Shown: positions 14,901 through 28,619, counted from the stretch's first letter. The stretch is DNA of 64,000 bases from Chrysoperla carnea (GCF_905475395.1 NC_058337.1:109300368-109364367), one strand, 5' to 3'. Notes: generated from the sequence alone by a model not told the origin. Numbers and translations: made by a program.

Positions 14901-17900
14901 GTAGGGCAAACACTCCAACCCAAATGTATGGCTGTTTTTATTTCGTTATTAGAATATTATAAAATTGAAGAGCAGTCAACTGACTACTATCCTTCAGCCA
15001 CAATAAACATTTCGTTTTTGAGATGACTTATACTAACAACCGAGCATATTTTCAGCGTTAAAAAGGATATGTTTCCGAAACAAAAAACTGTCAAATAACT
15101 ACGTTACAAACGTTTCAATTTTGTCATATTTACAAGTCAGCAAGGCGTAATTTGATAACTTCAAAATATTAAAATAATGAAATTGGATAAGTTTTTGTTA
15201 CTCTAAGAGAAACTTAGTATTTGAGAGTTCTGCGGACATCAAAACCATTGATTTTTATAAGTATGCCTGAATCTCGAAGACTTCGAGAGCATTATTATTA
15301 ATGGTATAGTATTTTAGTCTATACTATATGTACACCCGTTCTATTTTCAATACATATATATTTACTGATAAAATGAAAATATTAAAATATAGGTACTTTG
15401 TGAACATATTTTCATAATATAAAACCTACCTCTATAATACGTTGCAGATGTTTTGTAATAGGAATTTATAAAATAGTAGCTGTGCCCGAATAAATTTGAT
15501 ACATGAACTTTCAATGCATCGTTTAAGAATTTTCCCGATATTGAATTTAGAGTGACATAGTATACTGGATATACTATGAGTCAATCACGGAGCTTGTATG
15601 GGTGTCTAAACCACCTGACCACAATTGCTCGTGGTGAAAAAAAATTATGAATTGAAGAATACGCGTTTACTCTTGTGATGTCTTTATAACCAGTAATTGT
15701 GTTTCTTAAGTTGATAATCAAGAAAATAGGAATTTAAGGTATAGTTGTCGTGCTATGAGCATGTTCAGAAAATTCAAAATTTTTTTATACTGATTATAAA
15801 AGCCAATTGATCGTCTCTAACTCGAGATAAAATTAATTAAATTTCGTATCATTAACACGCAGAGCGTTTGAGAGGTTGTCATTTTAACAAATTTTTTAAT
15901 TATACATATTAACAAAAAAGTAAATGTTCTATATTTGAGATTAAAAAAGCTCTGAGATTAAAGAAAAAACAAAATACAGTTTTGACCTTTTCATTGTTGC
16001 GATATAATAACGCAAAGATAAAAAATTTAGGAAAAAATGTACAAGTTGAACAGAAACAACGATAATAGTCTTGTAAACAACTAGAGTATTGCCTGTGTGA
16101 GTCCTCCGCGGTACAGCCTTAGACAAAAATTATGGCTTAGTCACTACAAGCTAATCAACTCTTACCACGAATATAATCCAAAACTTTTTGACAATATTGT
16201 AGCACAACAACTACCTTAACAGCTTAAAAACTTTCTTACAACAAGTACTTTTTTATAGTAAGAACATATACAGAACTTAACCGAGATCTACTTGCGATAT
16301 TCTAGATCCGAAATTTTACAATGAAATGTTTTTAGTTTCTGAAAAAATAGTGCAGATTAATATTAAAAGTGTCATTGTTTGTCAATTTTGGTTCAACTAT
16401 CGTTTTTGTCATAACAGTCTCATTACAACTGAAGTAAACTAAAAGCTGTTTATTAGAGCTCAAACTAATACTCTTACTAATTGTGAATTCAGAGTCGGCA
16501 ATTTAATTTAAAAGCTGATCACAATTCGTAGTTTTTGAAAATACTTAAAATTCATCCTGTATTAACTTCCATTCTTCTCATTCATACAATTTATCGTAAA
16601 CCTCCAAGGCTATTGGCTTAAATTGAACAATAAGCATAATAATAACATAAATATTATAAGGGTTTGTTCATTTTTAGATGACAATAAATTTATTTTTATA
16701 TAAAATAACGTAATATGATTGGTTAAACATCCATTCAAAGATCCCTGAACAATACGTTGTCAATAAATATGTACCAAAATACCCTTCATTTAAAAATTGT
16801 CCTTTTTTATTACAATCTATTGTGTTTGAGGGTTATATTTTTATTTCCTAATACATAAATATTTTCGATTACCTTTATCTTAATTGAAGTGAAATACGTC
16901 AGAAAATCAGTACCCAAATAAATTTTTATTAAAGTTTTTTAGTTGCTTGTAAATCATTTCCAATCACAATATACGTATATTTTTAGTGTTGTAGTTGAAT
17001 GAAAGATCTAACGTGAAATCATTAAATCGAATTTATATACCGTTGAAAGAAAAACCATAAATACCCACATATCTTACAGATTTACTGTTTATAATGGCGG
17101 TAGCTTGTGGAAACAAATTTTACTTCTAATAACAGTATGTTTATTGCTTGATCTACCCTTTTAAATACGAATCTGAATGATAAACAAATCAAATTAAACA
17201 ATAAAGTGATCGACGCAACTATATTTCAATGGTAACCATTGTTTTAACCAAGTATAGGTCCATAGTATCACTAGAAAAAGGAATTTAATTTTTTGGGAAT
17301 GAAAGAACTAGATTAATTTATACACGATGAAACTTTACTTTATTTTTAAGAATCTAATCAAAATTTCCCACTTAATAGTATGAGTAAAAACCGTTTCATC
17401 TATTAGTCCTTCTCACAATAAGAAGGCTCTTTTAATAAAATTTTCAAATTTTCTTTTGTCATGCTATAGATTTTTAGAAATATGTTCGTTAGAAAAATCA
17501 TTGAAAAAAGAATAATTGTTCTGTGGTGAATATAACCCCAGATTTAAGCTACCTAAGACGTGTAAGATAACTTATACTTGGACATTGATCCTTTTTCCTC
17601 CACACATCTTAAAAACTATTTTTCGTTCATGATTCTAGAAACTTTTGAAATAATATCAGGATTACTGGCACAATTAAATTTTCAAAACTTAAAAGTGAAG
17701 AGAAAATACAAACTTTTTTTCTTCGAGAGTTAAAAATTATAATACTGTCGTGGCAGCGAAGGGAAACATTAAAATCATATTACATTCAAATTACTTCATC
17801 AATCAGATTTTTATCAATATCCCATTAAAGCGACATATCTATTTGGAAGCTATATGCTAGCACAAACACTTCAAAATTAAAACAAACCCCTTTTTACGTG

Positions 17901-20900
17901 AGATTCAAAATGGGAAATTAAATTCATAAGAATGAATTATTTTCATAGAATAATGGATTTAGAGTAAGTAGCTCTCTCACATAAAAGTATATTCCTGAAT
18001 CACATCTAACTGAAGATATCCACAAATGGTGAACTATTTGTTTCATAACTGAATTTCAAAATAAATCAGGAAACTACAAACTTGTACAATATATTGCATA
18101 AACTTCAGCGAAATAATACATGGGAAAAAACATTGTTAATATGAAAAGTTTTTAATCATGATATCTGATTGAACAAATTAATTATAATAGATAAGCATTA
18201 GTTAAGTCATTATTTTTAATCAATAACTTAGTTTATTATTTTTGTATCAGGCATAATTTTTTTGATGATCATACGATAGAATATTTATTTGTAAACAAAT
18301 TTAGAAAAACAAATTAATTTCTGTTCTTGTATTTTCCAGTTAAAACTGAACAAAGACCCCTTGCGAAATGTCAAATGGAAAATTTCTCTTCATTAATTAA
18401 TATAGGAATTTATCTTTACGACTTTCAATTTTTATCACAAATTTTTTCACAACATTTATATTTACAGAATGATTTGTTAGCTTGGTTAAGTTCTTCTTGT
18501 CTAAAAGCTTCTTCGTTTATCACCTTCATTATGAACGGAGATTGGATTTCACTGCTTAAATGCTGCGGAGGTGGTACTAAAAATTTTTTTTCCTGGAAAA
18601 TATCCTAAAACACGAATTTGAAAAAAATATCCTTGAGAAAGAAATTTCGTTTGAAAAAAAATAACTTTCGAAGAATATTCGCATGGGTATTGCAACATAT
18701 ATGCTCAATTCTTTCATAATCCTGGTGTAAATCGGTAGACAAAGCAATAGACCATCAATATTTTTTTCAGAAAATGAAGACAATTTCGGAAGTTGCCGTC
18801 TCCTGTCGAAGTGAGCTAGAAGATCGAATTTCGATGCAAAACAGTAGATTGGTGTATTGCTACTTATCTGTCCAGTTTACCGATGCAGACTCGAATAAAC
18901 CCACCAATTTTATTTCAATTTTGGGAGCTTATATGCACAATTTAGTTAAGAAATAAGGGATAAAATTGGGTACAAAACGTCAGATAAGATGATATCTACG
19001 ATATGTAAAACAATCCCGACTCAGCAATATTTCAAGGATTTTTCCAAATAGCTCCGGGGTTGTAAGCAGAAGATTAAAAGTTATTTTTAGTTTTACAAAA
19101 ATTTATTGTAGAATTTTTATTTATATATCTGGTAGTTTAGCTGAAAAATCACTCTGTATTTAAACTTTAACCTAAAATTAAAATATTCCATTTGAATCAA
19201 GATAGGGGATCATATTTGATAAAACCAACTATTTTTAGTAATGTTAACTCTTGACATTAAACTTCACAAGTATTTATTATTATCTCTTATAATAAAATTA
19301 TTATTATTTAAATATTTAATATTTAACACTAACAGAAACTTTTTCCAATTATTATTCGTTTACTAAAGAAACCTTAGTACCTTAGTGCCTTAGAAATGGT
19401 CTTCGAAACAAAGTACCTTAGAAAAGGTCTACTGCAGTGAAGTGTTTTCTGAAGAGCTAACATATAAATATTTAACACAAAGTCAGCTTTTTAAATTTTT
19501 GTAATTAGCTATTTAATCATTTTTACCTGTGCATTTATTATGGATAGTTATTACCAAGTTTCCATTTTAAAAAGCACAAAAGACTTCAAGGTGATATATC
19601 ATTATCAAAATATCACAGATCTGTACCTATAGCTTTCGAATCAACGGAAAATCAAGCAAGATACAGTTGACTTTTGTCTAAAAAAAATTCGATAAAATCG
19701 ATAAAATAAATTTTTTACACCCATGCAAGTCAATCTTACAAAATAAAATTAACAATAGGTAGAGAAAAATAAAAACTCTATGGAGTTCGCTATTTGTTTA
19801 AGGATTAGAGCATACTGCACTAAATAAAATAATTTTTTCGTACATAAGTATAAACATTTATTTTCAGCTAATGTTTTTAATCATATATTGTTTATAAATC
19901 ATAAATTGTTTTTCTAATTATATGTTTTTTTGCGTAAACTGTGAAAAATAATAATAATTATTTTAATTTGTATAAAAATAATTATCCTTATCTTATTATT
20001 AAGATTGATAAGAAAAAGGCACTGAAAATTCCTAATTTTTATGAAATTGTTTTCAAAGATATTTTCTCAACAAGGATTAAATCATTGAACCTTGCAAATA
20101 ATTTCAACGAAAGCCACGGTAGTTGTGATAAGTAGATATTATTGTAACAAAACGCAGGGAATTACTTAGAAAAAACTTTCAGGAAAAGAAAGTATAACCA
20201 GAAAAGTCCATAAAATAAAAAATATAGTCATGGAATTCCAATTTGCAAATCATTTAGACTTGAAAATCGAAGTCAGTCTGTGCTGATATTCTCAGTAAAT
20301 CAGATAGATAATATTTTATTTACAAAAATTTGACAAATTAGTGTCACATTTTATAATAGGTAATGCAAAATATTGCGTTCCTGAATATGAACGATTAATT
20401 TTCTACAAACGAATCATACGACCTGACTAAAACAAATCAGATGTCTGAATATTCCTTTTTAGTTATAAATAATTTCGATATTTACGCTAAAAACCATATT
20501 CTGTTGGTTTGCAAAATTTTTGCCTTTCTCACTAAAAATAGACTAAATGCAGACAAATAAATATTTTTACACCCTTTTGTTTATCTGCTTATTCAACAAT
20601 AATAACTAATTAAAAATATCAAGGTTTTTCTCTATCTGAATAAAAATTATTTTATTAAATGTTCCATATCCAATAGCAGAAGATCTCTTAAAAAATTAAA
20701 TTTTTCCGGAAAACTGACGTCAACGACCATTATTAATAGAGTATAGGTAGTAGGTAATATGATTTTAAGTATTTATACCAACGGGCGTAGCTCTAAACTG
20801 AAACTGAGCTCCAAATAAACATAATGCTTGATTCTATAGCAATTTTTTAACTGTGAGGGCATTAGAGGTGTTGGGTTTTTTTCGATTTAGCCCTCATATG

Positions 20901-22836
20901 TCAGCATACCAACATTTCATCATATTTTACAGTCACTTCAGAGGCTAATTTTAATCAATGGGGGTTTTTCTTGGTCAATTTTCCAACGGAAATAAAAAAG
21001 TGAGTGATTATGCCGCTGATTTTGCAACTTTTTCAGCCAATTATTACAATTAATAGTTATTTGTTTGTATTATTTATTAAACACTAAAAATAACTAGTAT
21101 TCACGTTAATAAATAAAAATATCATTGCTCTTTTTATCAATAATTTATTTGTTGTGTATCATCATTACTCTGTTTGGCCCCAATGTCAAGTTTCTAAAAT
21201 GCGTGTGGCACTAAATTAGTACATTATTGTAGTTAATTATGATTTGTGACATTTTAATATCAATTGTTTGAGTATAATTTCTTTTATTCATAATCTTGCA
21301 ATCTAAAGAAAACCACATTTCGTGATTTTAAATTTAACAAAATAAGTTAATATGCTCTCTTTTATTTATGAAGAATATGGCATCCTAAATCATTTTAAAA
21401 ATTGATTTGTGTCTTCTATCTAACAACTTTTATATCTACGAAAATTCTTGGCGTTCTCTGTCATGTAGCTTGTTTTTTTTATCGTTCGCAAAAACATCAA
21501 TTTTACGTTTGGTATTCTAAAAAAAAGATTGATGTATAATAAATGCAAAAATCATTTTTTCCATCACTGAAATATCAGCAAATAGAAAATAAAATTTTTC
21601 TCCAATTTTCAAGCTGTCGGACCACAAGACATCTGCTTTTCTTCAGTGTCGACCAAAGCCATTTGACATTTATTATTCAATTACCTTCCTATTTGAATAA
21701 CAAAAAAAAAACTGATTAACGTCAAATTCAGACATGTGTGTGCAATCAAAAAGTTTCCGAGCCTCTTGAAAGGGAATGTTCATGGATAAAAAACACTGCC
21801 ATAGATTTGATAGTGGAGAGAAATGGGAAGTTGAATTTTAGTATTGAGTAAAGGTGTAATTGTTTCACTGGGATAATTTTAATTTTATCCTGACAAAAAT
21901 TCTTAGAGGTGGATTTAGGACACAAACCTTACAAGAAAGTTTGTGGGTATGTACGTCAAAAATAAGTTGCCTAAAAATATTGGAATGTTCTTAATATAAA
22001 AAACAGATTAAACATTATATTTAAAAATCATTTTTATTTAATTGAATATGATTGTCAAGGATATATACTATTTGTTATATGAGCCTACCGTATGGTCCGG
22101 GAGATGTACGAAAAATCTGCGAGAGACGACTGCGTAGAGATTTTAATACCAGTCAGAGATATCGTAGTATTTTACGTTAAAGACCAATACTGGATCTCGT
22201 AACCACAATCAGGGGGAATATTTAATCTTCTTAGATTGAAATAATTTCGAGGAGACTTTTAAGAAATCGTTAAATTGCGAAACATTATCTATTAGGTAGT
22301 GATGGACCAATCACACATTCATAAAATCTATATTTATTTATTTTTAACTTTCAGGGCGTATATCTCCTCTTTGATTGAAGATGGGTGAACTTGAAGGTGG
22401 GCGCAAATTGGAAGACAGGTCCATCGCTACCTATATGTCTATGTTCCACAATGTAAGAAGTTGATCAAAATTATTGCATGCCTAGAAGTTATTTCCATTT
22501 TGGGAGCTTATATCTCCTTCCTGGTCAGGGCTATAAGAAACAGTAGATAGGATGACATTTTTGACTGGAATTAAAACCTGCATGTAGTAGCTTGCACAAA
22601 TGCTTCTCATGCACCTCCTGAAACATTCAGAATTTTTTTTATAAATAGATTGCACATAGCATAACTATTTTACGCGTGGCAAACAGGAACGTAATATTTA
22701 CATAAATTTTTAGCGTCAAGGAATGTTTTTTCAAAGATAGTTTTTGTTCATAAAAGTTACAAATTGAAAATTATTTTTACTTACGATTGAAAAGATTTTT
22801 TTTTTTTTTTTTGGACGATAGTACCTAAGTAAAAAC
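8961..22836. other. Long gene-free region
   Basis: Almost 14 kb in which I see no exon set that can be joined into a recognisable protein. Open frames (longest about 93 residues near 18327-18608) look random. Blocks at 18774-18955 and 22085-22600 are GC-richer than their surroundings and share the word ttttgggagcttatat (about 18923 and 22499), which suggests fragments of a dispersed repeat. A short palindrome sits at 15553-15575 (catagtata / tatactatg). Confidence 0.35.
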
Positions 22837-22930
22837 TTATTAGCAATATAATGTGGAAATTAGAACACAAATTCAAAACTTAGTTATTAGCAATATTATT
22901 TGGAAATTAGAACACAAATTCAAAACTTAG
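22837..22930 (+). repeat. Two tandem copies of a 47 bp unit
   Basis: Two direct 47 bp copies at 22837-22883 and 22884-22930 share ggaaattagaacacaaattc and the flanking ttattagcaatat, differing at only a few positions. A T-run of about 15 lies just upstream. It is a local duplication with no coding content. Confidence 0.85.
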
Positions 22931-23039
22931 ATACATCACTGAGTTTTGTTCATTCTTATGATACTATTTTTTTCACTGCCTTGCTTCAAAAGTAAGCAAA
23001 CTCAAGTGGTTTAGAACGTTTTAATGTTTCAGTCGTATT

Positions 23040-23400
23040 ACTTGTGTCAAGGAGTTGGACAGCTTCCTCGTTGACGTGAGATCTTAGCCGGTAAAAATAA
23101 AGCACGGCTTACCAGTTGATAGCTTCGTTAATAGTTTCGATATGATGTTCGTGGTCATCATTTCACAACACACTGTTCTGAAATATTTGGATTATTTCTC
23201 GGTTTGGTTGGGCCATGCAGCCCCACAGTACTCCAGAAGTCCAGACTGGTTTAAAGACACGGTTGTACAGTGTAAGCTTGTTCTGAATTGGTAATTTAGA
23301 GCGCCTACCCATCAGCCAGTACATCTTTCTGAATTTCAGAAGAAGTTTCCCCTTCCTTTTTTGATGTGGGCATCGGGCCACCGAAGGACTGTAAAGAAAT
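23040..23400 (-). pseudogene. Jockey-clade non-LTR retrotransposon, decayed C-terminal reverse transcriptase fragment
   Basis: The open part (23163-23381) reads with the typical carboxyl-terminal thumb region of Jockey-type ORF2: a Lys/Arg-rich stretch, then MYWLMGRRSKLPIQNKL, LYNRVFKPVWTSGVLWGC and EIIQIFQNSVL. In this family the segment follows the polymerase palm domain. A stop comes directly after SVL. Further along, at about 23040-23090, another frame gives RLRSHVNEEAVQLLD, which matches the usual family tail, so the copy carries frameshifts and stops. No endonuclease or catalytic Tyr-X-Asp-Asp block is present. It is a dead 5'-truncated relic about 1.7 kb upstream of the oxidoreductase cluster. 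Clade assignment is from remembered family patterns. Confidence 0.75.
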
Positions 23401-23985
23401 GTATTATTTCAGTACTAAAAGTATCCATAATGTAATGAGAAACAGCTAAGTAACTTTTCAGTTAAATAACTTAATTTTTTAGGTATTTAATAAAATTTTC
23501 TATTAGCAATAAACCGTGACGTGGACGGAAAAAAAATAGTTCGCCTCTGTTTATTTCTATAAACGTTTTATAATTCGTTGGCTTTTAACAAAGGTATAAA
23601 TTACCAAGAGTAAATACATACCTACATCAATAAACCTGTAAAAGAGAAAGGATATGTTGTTCACCTGTAATATAGGCAATATTCAAATTTAGTCGAGCCA
23701 ATCTCCTATCTTAATTAATTTGCATTTTCCAGAAACAAAATTATTGAAAAATTTTAAGATTTTTAAAAGACTTATTTGCAAACGTATCACGTATGAAAAG
23801 TATGTACTATTAAAAATTATACAAACAGAATAGCTTTTGTATTCATTTGGCCCCTTTCTCTTCTGATAAAAAGAAAAACGCAAAAATAAAAAAAAGCTCT
23901 AACTTGAAACCCTGTAGTTTTAAAAGAGAATAACAATTAAATAATAAATTTTCTTTAAAAAATGCACCACTGATGATAAAATAAT
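23401..23985. other. Non-coding stretch upstream of the oxidoreductase cluster
   Basis: No gene or structured repeat seen. Composition is AT-rich like the background. Confidence 0.3.
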
Positions 23986-24130
23986 ATTTTTAAGTTCAAA
24001 TAATGAGTTCAAACTGTGTCAATGTTTTCAATAATAATATAACTAGTTTAGATATTATTCGCTTAGATAAAAATATATATAGGGAGATATTTTACACAAA
24101 TACAATATACTAGAGCAGACATGCATCATA
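23986..24130 (+). repeat. Upstream segment duplicated with 29331-29465
   Basis: This segment and 29331-29465 share the same order of words: tttttaagttcaaataa, gttcaaactg(t/g)gtcaatgtt, tcgcttag and gagatattttaca. Each lies upstream of one of the first two oxidoreductase genes. The duplication therefore included 5' flanking DNA, not only the coding unit. Copy 1 is pushed further from its gene by the tandem repeat at 24180-24890, which is absent upstream of gene 2. Confidence 0.75.
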
Positions 24131-24179
24131 TCTAATTTGGGCTCAAACCACCTATAATTCTGTTTTTTCAAAGAGGATG

Positions 24180-24890
24180 ACGTCATGTTTAGTTTTATCA
24201 ACCTGCCCAAGTAACAGCTAGTCCTTTAAATTTTCATGTAAAAACTGACATCACAGCTGAAAAGAATCGGATGAAATTTGCCTGTGTTATGAAAAAAATC
24301 GAATTTATAAACTATATGACGTCATCAGGATCCAAAAAATTAAATTTTGCTCTATCACATCTAAACTTTCTCCAATTTTGATAAATCAAGTATGTAACCC
24401 TACTAAATTTGGGTCATACTTTTCAAATTTGTGATCAAAATAAACTTACTTCTAATAGGTTTCAAAAATGTGGAGTCCTGGTCGCGGAATTAAGCACATA
24501 GTGATTGTTAGCGAAAAACAGACATCACAGCTGAAAAGAATGAGCCAAAATTAGTGGGTTTCAAAAAAAATTCCAATAAGATTGGATCAAATTTGCCTGT
24601 GCTAAGAAAAAATCGAATTTTTCAACTTTATAGCGTCATCAAAATCCAAAAAATTTAATTTTGCTGTATCACATCCAAATTTTATCCAATTTGATAAACC
24701 AAGTATGTAATCCTACTAAATTTGGGTCATACTTTTCAAATTTGTGATCAAAATAAACTTACCTCTAATAGGTTTCAATATTGTGGAGTTCTGGTCGCGT
24801 AAATAAGCACATAGTGATAGCTACCAAAAAAGCTGACATTACAGCTGAAAAGAATGACCCAAAATTAGTGGATTTCAAACAAAATTGGTA
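24180..24890 (+). repeat. Degenerate tandem repeat, unit about 275-315 bp
   Basis: The word gacat(c/t)acagctgaaaagaat begins at 24247, 24521 and 24835, giving unit lengths of about 274 and 314 bp. Each unit also contains aaatttgcctgtg, ccaaaaaattaaattttgct, aaatttgggtcatacttttc and a phrase ending ggtcgcg. The second unit carries extra sequence near 24545-24590. The array interrupts the duplicated 5' flank of gene 1, so it inserted or expanded after the gene 1/gene 2 duplication, or was lost from copy 2. Confidence 0.8.
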
Positions 24891-24989
24891 CCAAACTATA
24901 TATTTATCATTTGAAAACAAGTCGCCAGATACGTTTGAATGGATACGATTGAGGTGAACTGATTTGATACAGTGACTTTCAGCTCTACA

Positions 24990-25126
24990 ATTCCATTAGA
25001 TGATACATATTGATAACCACAATTATATATAAAAAGTCATTTTAAATATCTTCTATTATTTATAATTAGTATTTTCTGAAATATTTCTTATAAATATACA
25101 ACAATAATTCATATTTCATTGTTAAA
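24990..25126 (+). promoter_or_regulatory. Putative proximal promoter and 5' leader of oxidoreductase gene 1
   Basis: The block is conserved upstream of gene 2 (29560-29698). Both have atatt(t)gataacc(a/g)caa, then a TATA-like tatataaaaa near 25025, then aatatttcttataaat and tttcattgttaaaatgg at the start codon. The TATA-like element lies about 100 bp before the ATG in both genes. Conservation in otherwise diverged flanks supports function, although recent duplication alone could also explain it. No transcription start can be fixed. Confidence 0.5.
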
Positions 25127-28100
25127 ATGGCATCACAAAAATTCAAAGATATTTCACCATACAAACGTACTATTGGAACACCACCAGAAGATTATTTATA
25201 TTCAAAGTAAGAATATTTTGGACATTGTCAATATTTCTTACTAAATCTGAAATTTCTTTTTCTAGATACCAAAAAGACTTAGCCGCTCAAGCTACAACAT
25301 CTACAAATGTGATCAATGTCGCCATTTTTGGAATTGGCCGTGCAGGTAAGTCTTTTTATTTAAATTTAAATCTTTACGATACACTTTAGACTTTAAAAAA
25401 GATAGATAGATAATATTATTCTGTCTAACTTTAAAATAAATTCGGAATATAAAACAGAAAAAATATCTGCACAGATAAAATAATTTTCAATGTGCAATTT
25501 TTTGCCTTAAGAATTAAGAGGAAAACGAAATTTGATTTAAACAAATTTTAATAAAAATATTTTGTCTCGAAGTCAATTGTCTCAAAGAAATCCTTTTTTT
25601 TCTGTATTTGTTAATCAAAAAATTTTCAAATTTAAGAAGATTTATGAACTTACCTACGAAAATATTTTTAAAGAATATCAATCGAAAACAAATTATGATT
25701 TTGTCTAAAAACATAAAAACACAAAATAAGGAAACATTCTTTTTATTATGACTTTCTTAATTATGCTGCTTTTGAACGTTCAATATTTTTATTAATTGTA
25801 CAAATATTATCTATTAAACTAAATTATCTATATTTTAATTTCTATTCCGCTCCGCAACATTATTTTATTTCGTTATTCTATTTTTTATCCCAAAAAATCC
25901 AAAAACAAAAATTTCCAATTTTGTCGATTTTTATTATGTAAAGTAAACTTGGATACAAAAATCTTGTAGAAACAGTTATTTTCTTTAAAAGTATGAAATA
26001 AATATTTATCCTGTTTTCAAACGAGGATTTTCGATTAAGTATTTCAGTCACAGGTCTCCATTAGTTATTGAAATTTTACCAAACCTTTCTCTCTTATCCA
26101 AAAACACAAAAAGAATGCATTTTAATCATATTTTAAATGTGGTTTCTTTTCAGGAACAATCCATTTAACATCATTGGCCAGAAATCCACGAGTGAAAATT
26201 TTATACATTGTTGACGATATTGTTGAGAAACATAAGAAATTACAAGATTACTGGTCCTTACATGATACCAAATTCCTTACCAGCAAACAAAGTGATGTCA
26301 TTTATAGCGATCCAAAGTAAGTAATATTCGCAACATCGGAGAAAATTTAATAGTATATGTTAAAATTTTATAACTTTTCCTTTGCAGACTGAACGCTGTA
26401 GTTGTAGCCTCACCAACATTCACACACGAACATATTGTAAAATCTGCATTAAATGCTAAAAAAGCTGTATTTTGTGAGAAACCAATTGCAGAAGAACGGG
26501 AGGTCTGCATCGAATTATATAAATTAGCAAAGAAAGTTGGAAAACCATTATTAACAGCTTTCAACAGGTAATATTGACTTTAATCATCACGAAATTCAAT
26601 TCGTTATCAAAAAATAAGTACATTTTTCTCTACTTAATCCTATTACTTAATCTTGTCTGAAGCTATAATTTTTCGCAGGAACATTATCAATTGTAGTGGT
26701 CATAAGCCCTTTATTCCTTGCTCTGTAAAACAAAGAATGTTTGTTTCTTCCTAAATTTGATCAATTTTAATAATTCTGACAGAAAAGACAAATAAAATTT
26801 CGTGCAACCCAGTGCCGGACTAACATAGCGCAGAGCCTGCTTCTATTTGCTCACTCTTTCTTCTTTTTTTTAGGTTTCGTAAATCTCTCTGGGGTTTGGC
26901 CAAATTTAAACCCGAATAAAATAAGCTACCTTTTTTAACTATCAGTCGTTAAAGAGTGCGTGGGTCCTGTAGCATTTTCTACTCTTGAAACATGGCTAAT
27001 CTGCAACTACGACAACCTATTAAACATTCCAGTTAATCAATCCAGTTATCGTTACTAGACTCAACTCTTGCCGTAGAAGAGTCGCTGACTATTCTACTTT
27101 AGAGTTAACCTATTGAATTCAGCGTCGATTTCCAAGAAATTCCACTGATAATGCTAGAAAGATTAGTATTGGTTTACAGATATATAACTGTTTCTTTAAT
27201 TTTCAGACGTTTTGACCCATCGTACGCAAACTTAAGAGACCGTGTACACAAAGGAGAAGTTGGCCATGTTCAAACAATTAAAGTTTGCAGCCGTGACTCT
27301 CCATTACCAACCATTGACTACCTCAAATGCTCGGGTAAGTTAACATTATATTCTCAATAGTTTATTCATTATTGAAATATGGTGTTTTAACATTATATAT
27401 TGCTACCTTTTTCTGATCTGAAACTAATGTATCTCTTAATTTCTACAGGTGGTATTTTCCATGACTGCTGTGTCCATGACATTGACATGTTATGTTGGGT
27501 CTTAGGTGAATTCCCAATTAAAGTCAGTTCAACTGCTTACGCACATGTTGAAGAAATTAAAGCCATTGATGATTTTGATACTGTTTCTGTCACCTTATTA
27601 TATCCAAGTGGAACAATTGGAATGATCGATCTAAGTCGTAACAGTTGCTATGGATACGACCAACGTCTTGAGGTGAGACTGAATTTCATGTCTATGCCTA
27701 TTTTAAGTACAATATACATTTACAGGTTATTGAATTATCTTTCCAAAACACTAATTTTGAAAATCTCGAAGTTTGAGTTCTGGAATATTAATAATCTGTG
27801 ATTACAGAATTCGTCAAATATAAATACTCTATATTAAAAGAAACCACCGATACAAAATCAGGTCTAATCTATTCATTTGTGGCATCGTTGCTCTTAAACG
27901 GATGAACCAATTTTGATTTTTTGAAAAGTGATTTGATCGTGGGTGTTCTTAGGTATGTTTTAAGAAAACCAGCTCAGCTGTTTGACAGTTTTTTTCAGTG
28001 TTCTTAAGTGTGAAACTCTTAGGTGTGAGCTATGCAACCTCGATAATAGCACCTTTCAAATCAGAATCGGTTCACAGGCAGACACTCAGATACACAAACA

Positions 28101-28473
28101 CACATATACGTAAAACTTATTAAAGCTCCTTTTGATAGTCGAGGGTTAAAAAGAACCTTTGTTTCAGGCATTTGGACCACGGGGAATGATCCGTGCTGAC
28201 AATGAACAACCAATCCACTGTGTGGATAGTCAAGTAGGTCTTAATGGTATTAAAACTGCTCCAATTTGGTATTCATTCCCATCGCGGTATCGCCTTGCCT
28301 ATCAAAACGAAATGGAACATTTCTTAGACTTAGTTGAAGGAAAAGTTACCGAACCATTTGTTAAAGGACACGAAAATTTAGCTGTGAATAAGATTGCATC
28401 AGCAGCTGAAGAATCAGCAAGAACAGGCAAATTTGTTGAACTTACATGGACAAAAGAAGATTTTGAAATATAA
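25127..28473 (+). CDS. Inositol 2-dehydrogenase-like oxidoreductase, paralogue 1 (Gfo/Idh/MocA family)
   Basis: Probable cytosolic NAD(P)-dependent dehydrogenase of the Gfo/Idh/MocA family, closest in motif layout to inositol 2-dehydrogenase (myo-inositol to scyllo-inosose). The substrate is inferred only. Seven exons are 25127-25206, 25266-25345, 26154-26316, 26388-26567, 27207-27334, 27449-27672 and 28168-28473, all bounded by GT-AG and in phase, giving 386 residues. A dinucleotide-binding GIGRAG lies at residues 49-54. FCEKP holds the family's active-site Lys139. SGGIFHDCCVHDID supplies Asp216 and His220, which correspond to the Lys/Asp/His triad described for bacterial inositol dehydrogenase. 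There is an N-terminal extension of about 45 residues before the Rossmann fold, and bacterial members are near 340 residues. The start is the first ATG in a context conserved in gene 2. No signal peptide is seen. A poly(A) signal follows at 28593. The exact substrate could be another cyclic polyol or a sugar. Confidence 0.9.
27866..27990 (+). repeat. Dispersed repeat fragment in intron 6 of oxidoreductase gene 1
   Basis: The fragment shares tgtggcatcgt (27878), aacggat, a run ending attttgat, and gtgttctta(g)gtatgttt (27943) with the longer copy at 55606-55830. It may explain why this intron is longer than most others in the gene. No coding potential and no disturbance of the splice sites. 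Confidence 0.6.
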
Positions 28474-28592
28474 TAGAAGTTCGACTTAAGTTCCTGATCA
28501 AGAACGAATATTTCCCATAATAATGAACTATGAATTATATTTTGATAATACCTATTTCGAAAAGTTAATCGCATGTTTATCGCAATGTAATG

Positions 28593-28598
28593 AATAAA
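28593..28598 (+). terminator. Poly(A) signal of oxidoreductase gene 1
   Basis: AATAAA lies 120 bp after the stop codon, followed by a T-rich block (tttgttttatt, from 28624). The corresponding gene 2 signal at 32115 sits in a similar phrase (caataaaaagactatca versus gaataaaataactatca), so the 3' ends were duplicated together. Confidence 0.7.
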
Positions 28599-28619
28599 AT
28601 AACTATCAATTTACATAAA

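Noticed and set aside
27151-27206. Upstream ATG extension of exon 5 of oxidoreductase gene 1
   Set aside because: The paralogue starts exon 5 at the same acceptor (tttcag before acgttttgac), and the 27151-27206 part has no counterpart in copies 2 and 3.
25127-28473. Recent bacterial contamination or transfer for the oxidoreductases
   Set aside because: Each gene has several phased GT-AG introns, an AT-rich host-like composition and eukaryotic poly(A) signals. An ancient transfer cannot be excluded.
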